NCBI GenBank assembly: GCA_029210015.1
Contig: JARGOE010000012.1
Span: forward strand, 1 to 42,246
DNA from: Vicingaceae bacterium
GTDB lineage: Bacteria; Bacteroidota; Bacteroidia; Flavobacteriales_E; Vicingaceae
Direction of reading: 5' to 3'
DNA length: 42,246 nt
Part shown: positions 42,228 through 42,246 of the stretch, piece after piece
Layout: every line of letters starts with the position of its first letter
Position numbering within the stretch: the first letter of the stretch is position 1
Translations under genes and position numbers: made by a program
The notes under the pieces: model-generated
Told to the model about the DNA's origin: nothing
Database searches by the model: none
Seen by the model: only the letters and a program-made list of their open reading frames with translations

Positions 42228-42246
42228 TATAAAATCGTAAATGAAT

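Noticed and set aside
1-42246. CRISPR array, prophage, insertion sequence or integron
   Set aside because: No direct-repeat array, transposase, integrase, phage structural gene or terminal inverted repeat was seen when reading both strands.

Overview
The window is an AT-rich stretch of ordinary bacterial chromosome. Several marks point to the Bacteroidota, most likely Flavobacteriales. Two secreted proteins end in type IX secretion (T9SS) sorting domains. There are several lipoproteins with short lipoboxes. Families largely confined to this phylum are present (DUF4294, DUF4159, TIGR02757, START-like). Promoter -7 elements have the form TAnnTTTG, and almost no gene has a Shine-Dalgarno sequence. 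Species cannot be named from the sequence alone. No phage, insertion sequence, CRISPR array, integrase or rRNA is visible. No gap between genes exceeds 300 bases.

Layout. 1-6176: mutS (3' end cut by the window edge), an SpoU-type RNA methyltransferase, a DoxX/MauE-thioredoxin fusion, a tiny Cys-rich lipoprotein, a large TPR lipoprotein and folK. 6286-9537: sppA, rsmE and a DUF4159 protein on the plus strand. 9543-12071: a T9SS-secreted subtilisin. 12152-16761: a cupin and a GT39-like glycosyltransferase, then on the minus strand thyA coupled to a small HsdR_N-fold protein, then a polytopic membrane protein. 16739-19187: a TPR/PD40 envelope protein and a double TonB_C protein carrying a G9 tract. 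19233-21754: a radical SAM protein, three small unknown genes, tRNA-Met and a START-like protein. 21751-25683: DUF4294, TIGR02757, a DUF985 cupin and an ABC-F ATPase. 25685-28689: a TPR/PP2C phosphatase and a TPR lipoprotein, upstream of the ABC-F gene in one operon. 28757-32934: recA, bcp, lgt and mtaB. 32954-38877: an envelope/polysaccharide cluster (lipoprotein, CotH-family T9SS cargo, sugar-1-phosphate transferase, lipoprotein, Gfo/Idh oxidoreductase), all minus strand and mostly joined by one-base TAATG overlaps. 39036-42227: pcm, truA and an ABC exporter on the plus strand.

How the genes fit together. Housekeeping functions (DNA repair, folate/thymidylate supply, RNA modification, lipoprotein maturation) alternate with envelope functions (secreted protease, CotH protein, lipoproteins, TonB-like and PD40 proteins, glycan assembly). 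Lgt would lipidate the lipoproteins encoded here. Most neighbours are separated by fewer than 100 bases, several convergent pairs overlap, and at least four genes appear to start with TTG.

I did not find a convincing new multi-gene system. The most check-worthy points are: a terminator-like hairpin that abuts the DoxX-thioredoxin start codon; the G9 tract in the TonB_C gene; -7 elements 7-8 bases from start codons, suggesting near-leaderless mRNAs; a rare strong Shine-Dalgarno at the truA/ABC exporter overlap; a palindrome at the recA promoter; and the CotH/sugar-transferase cluster.
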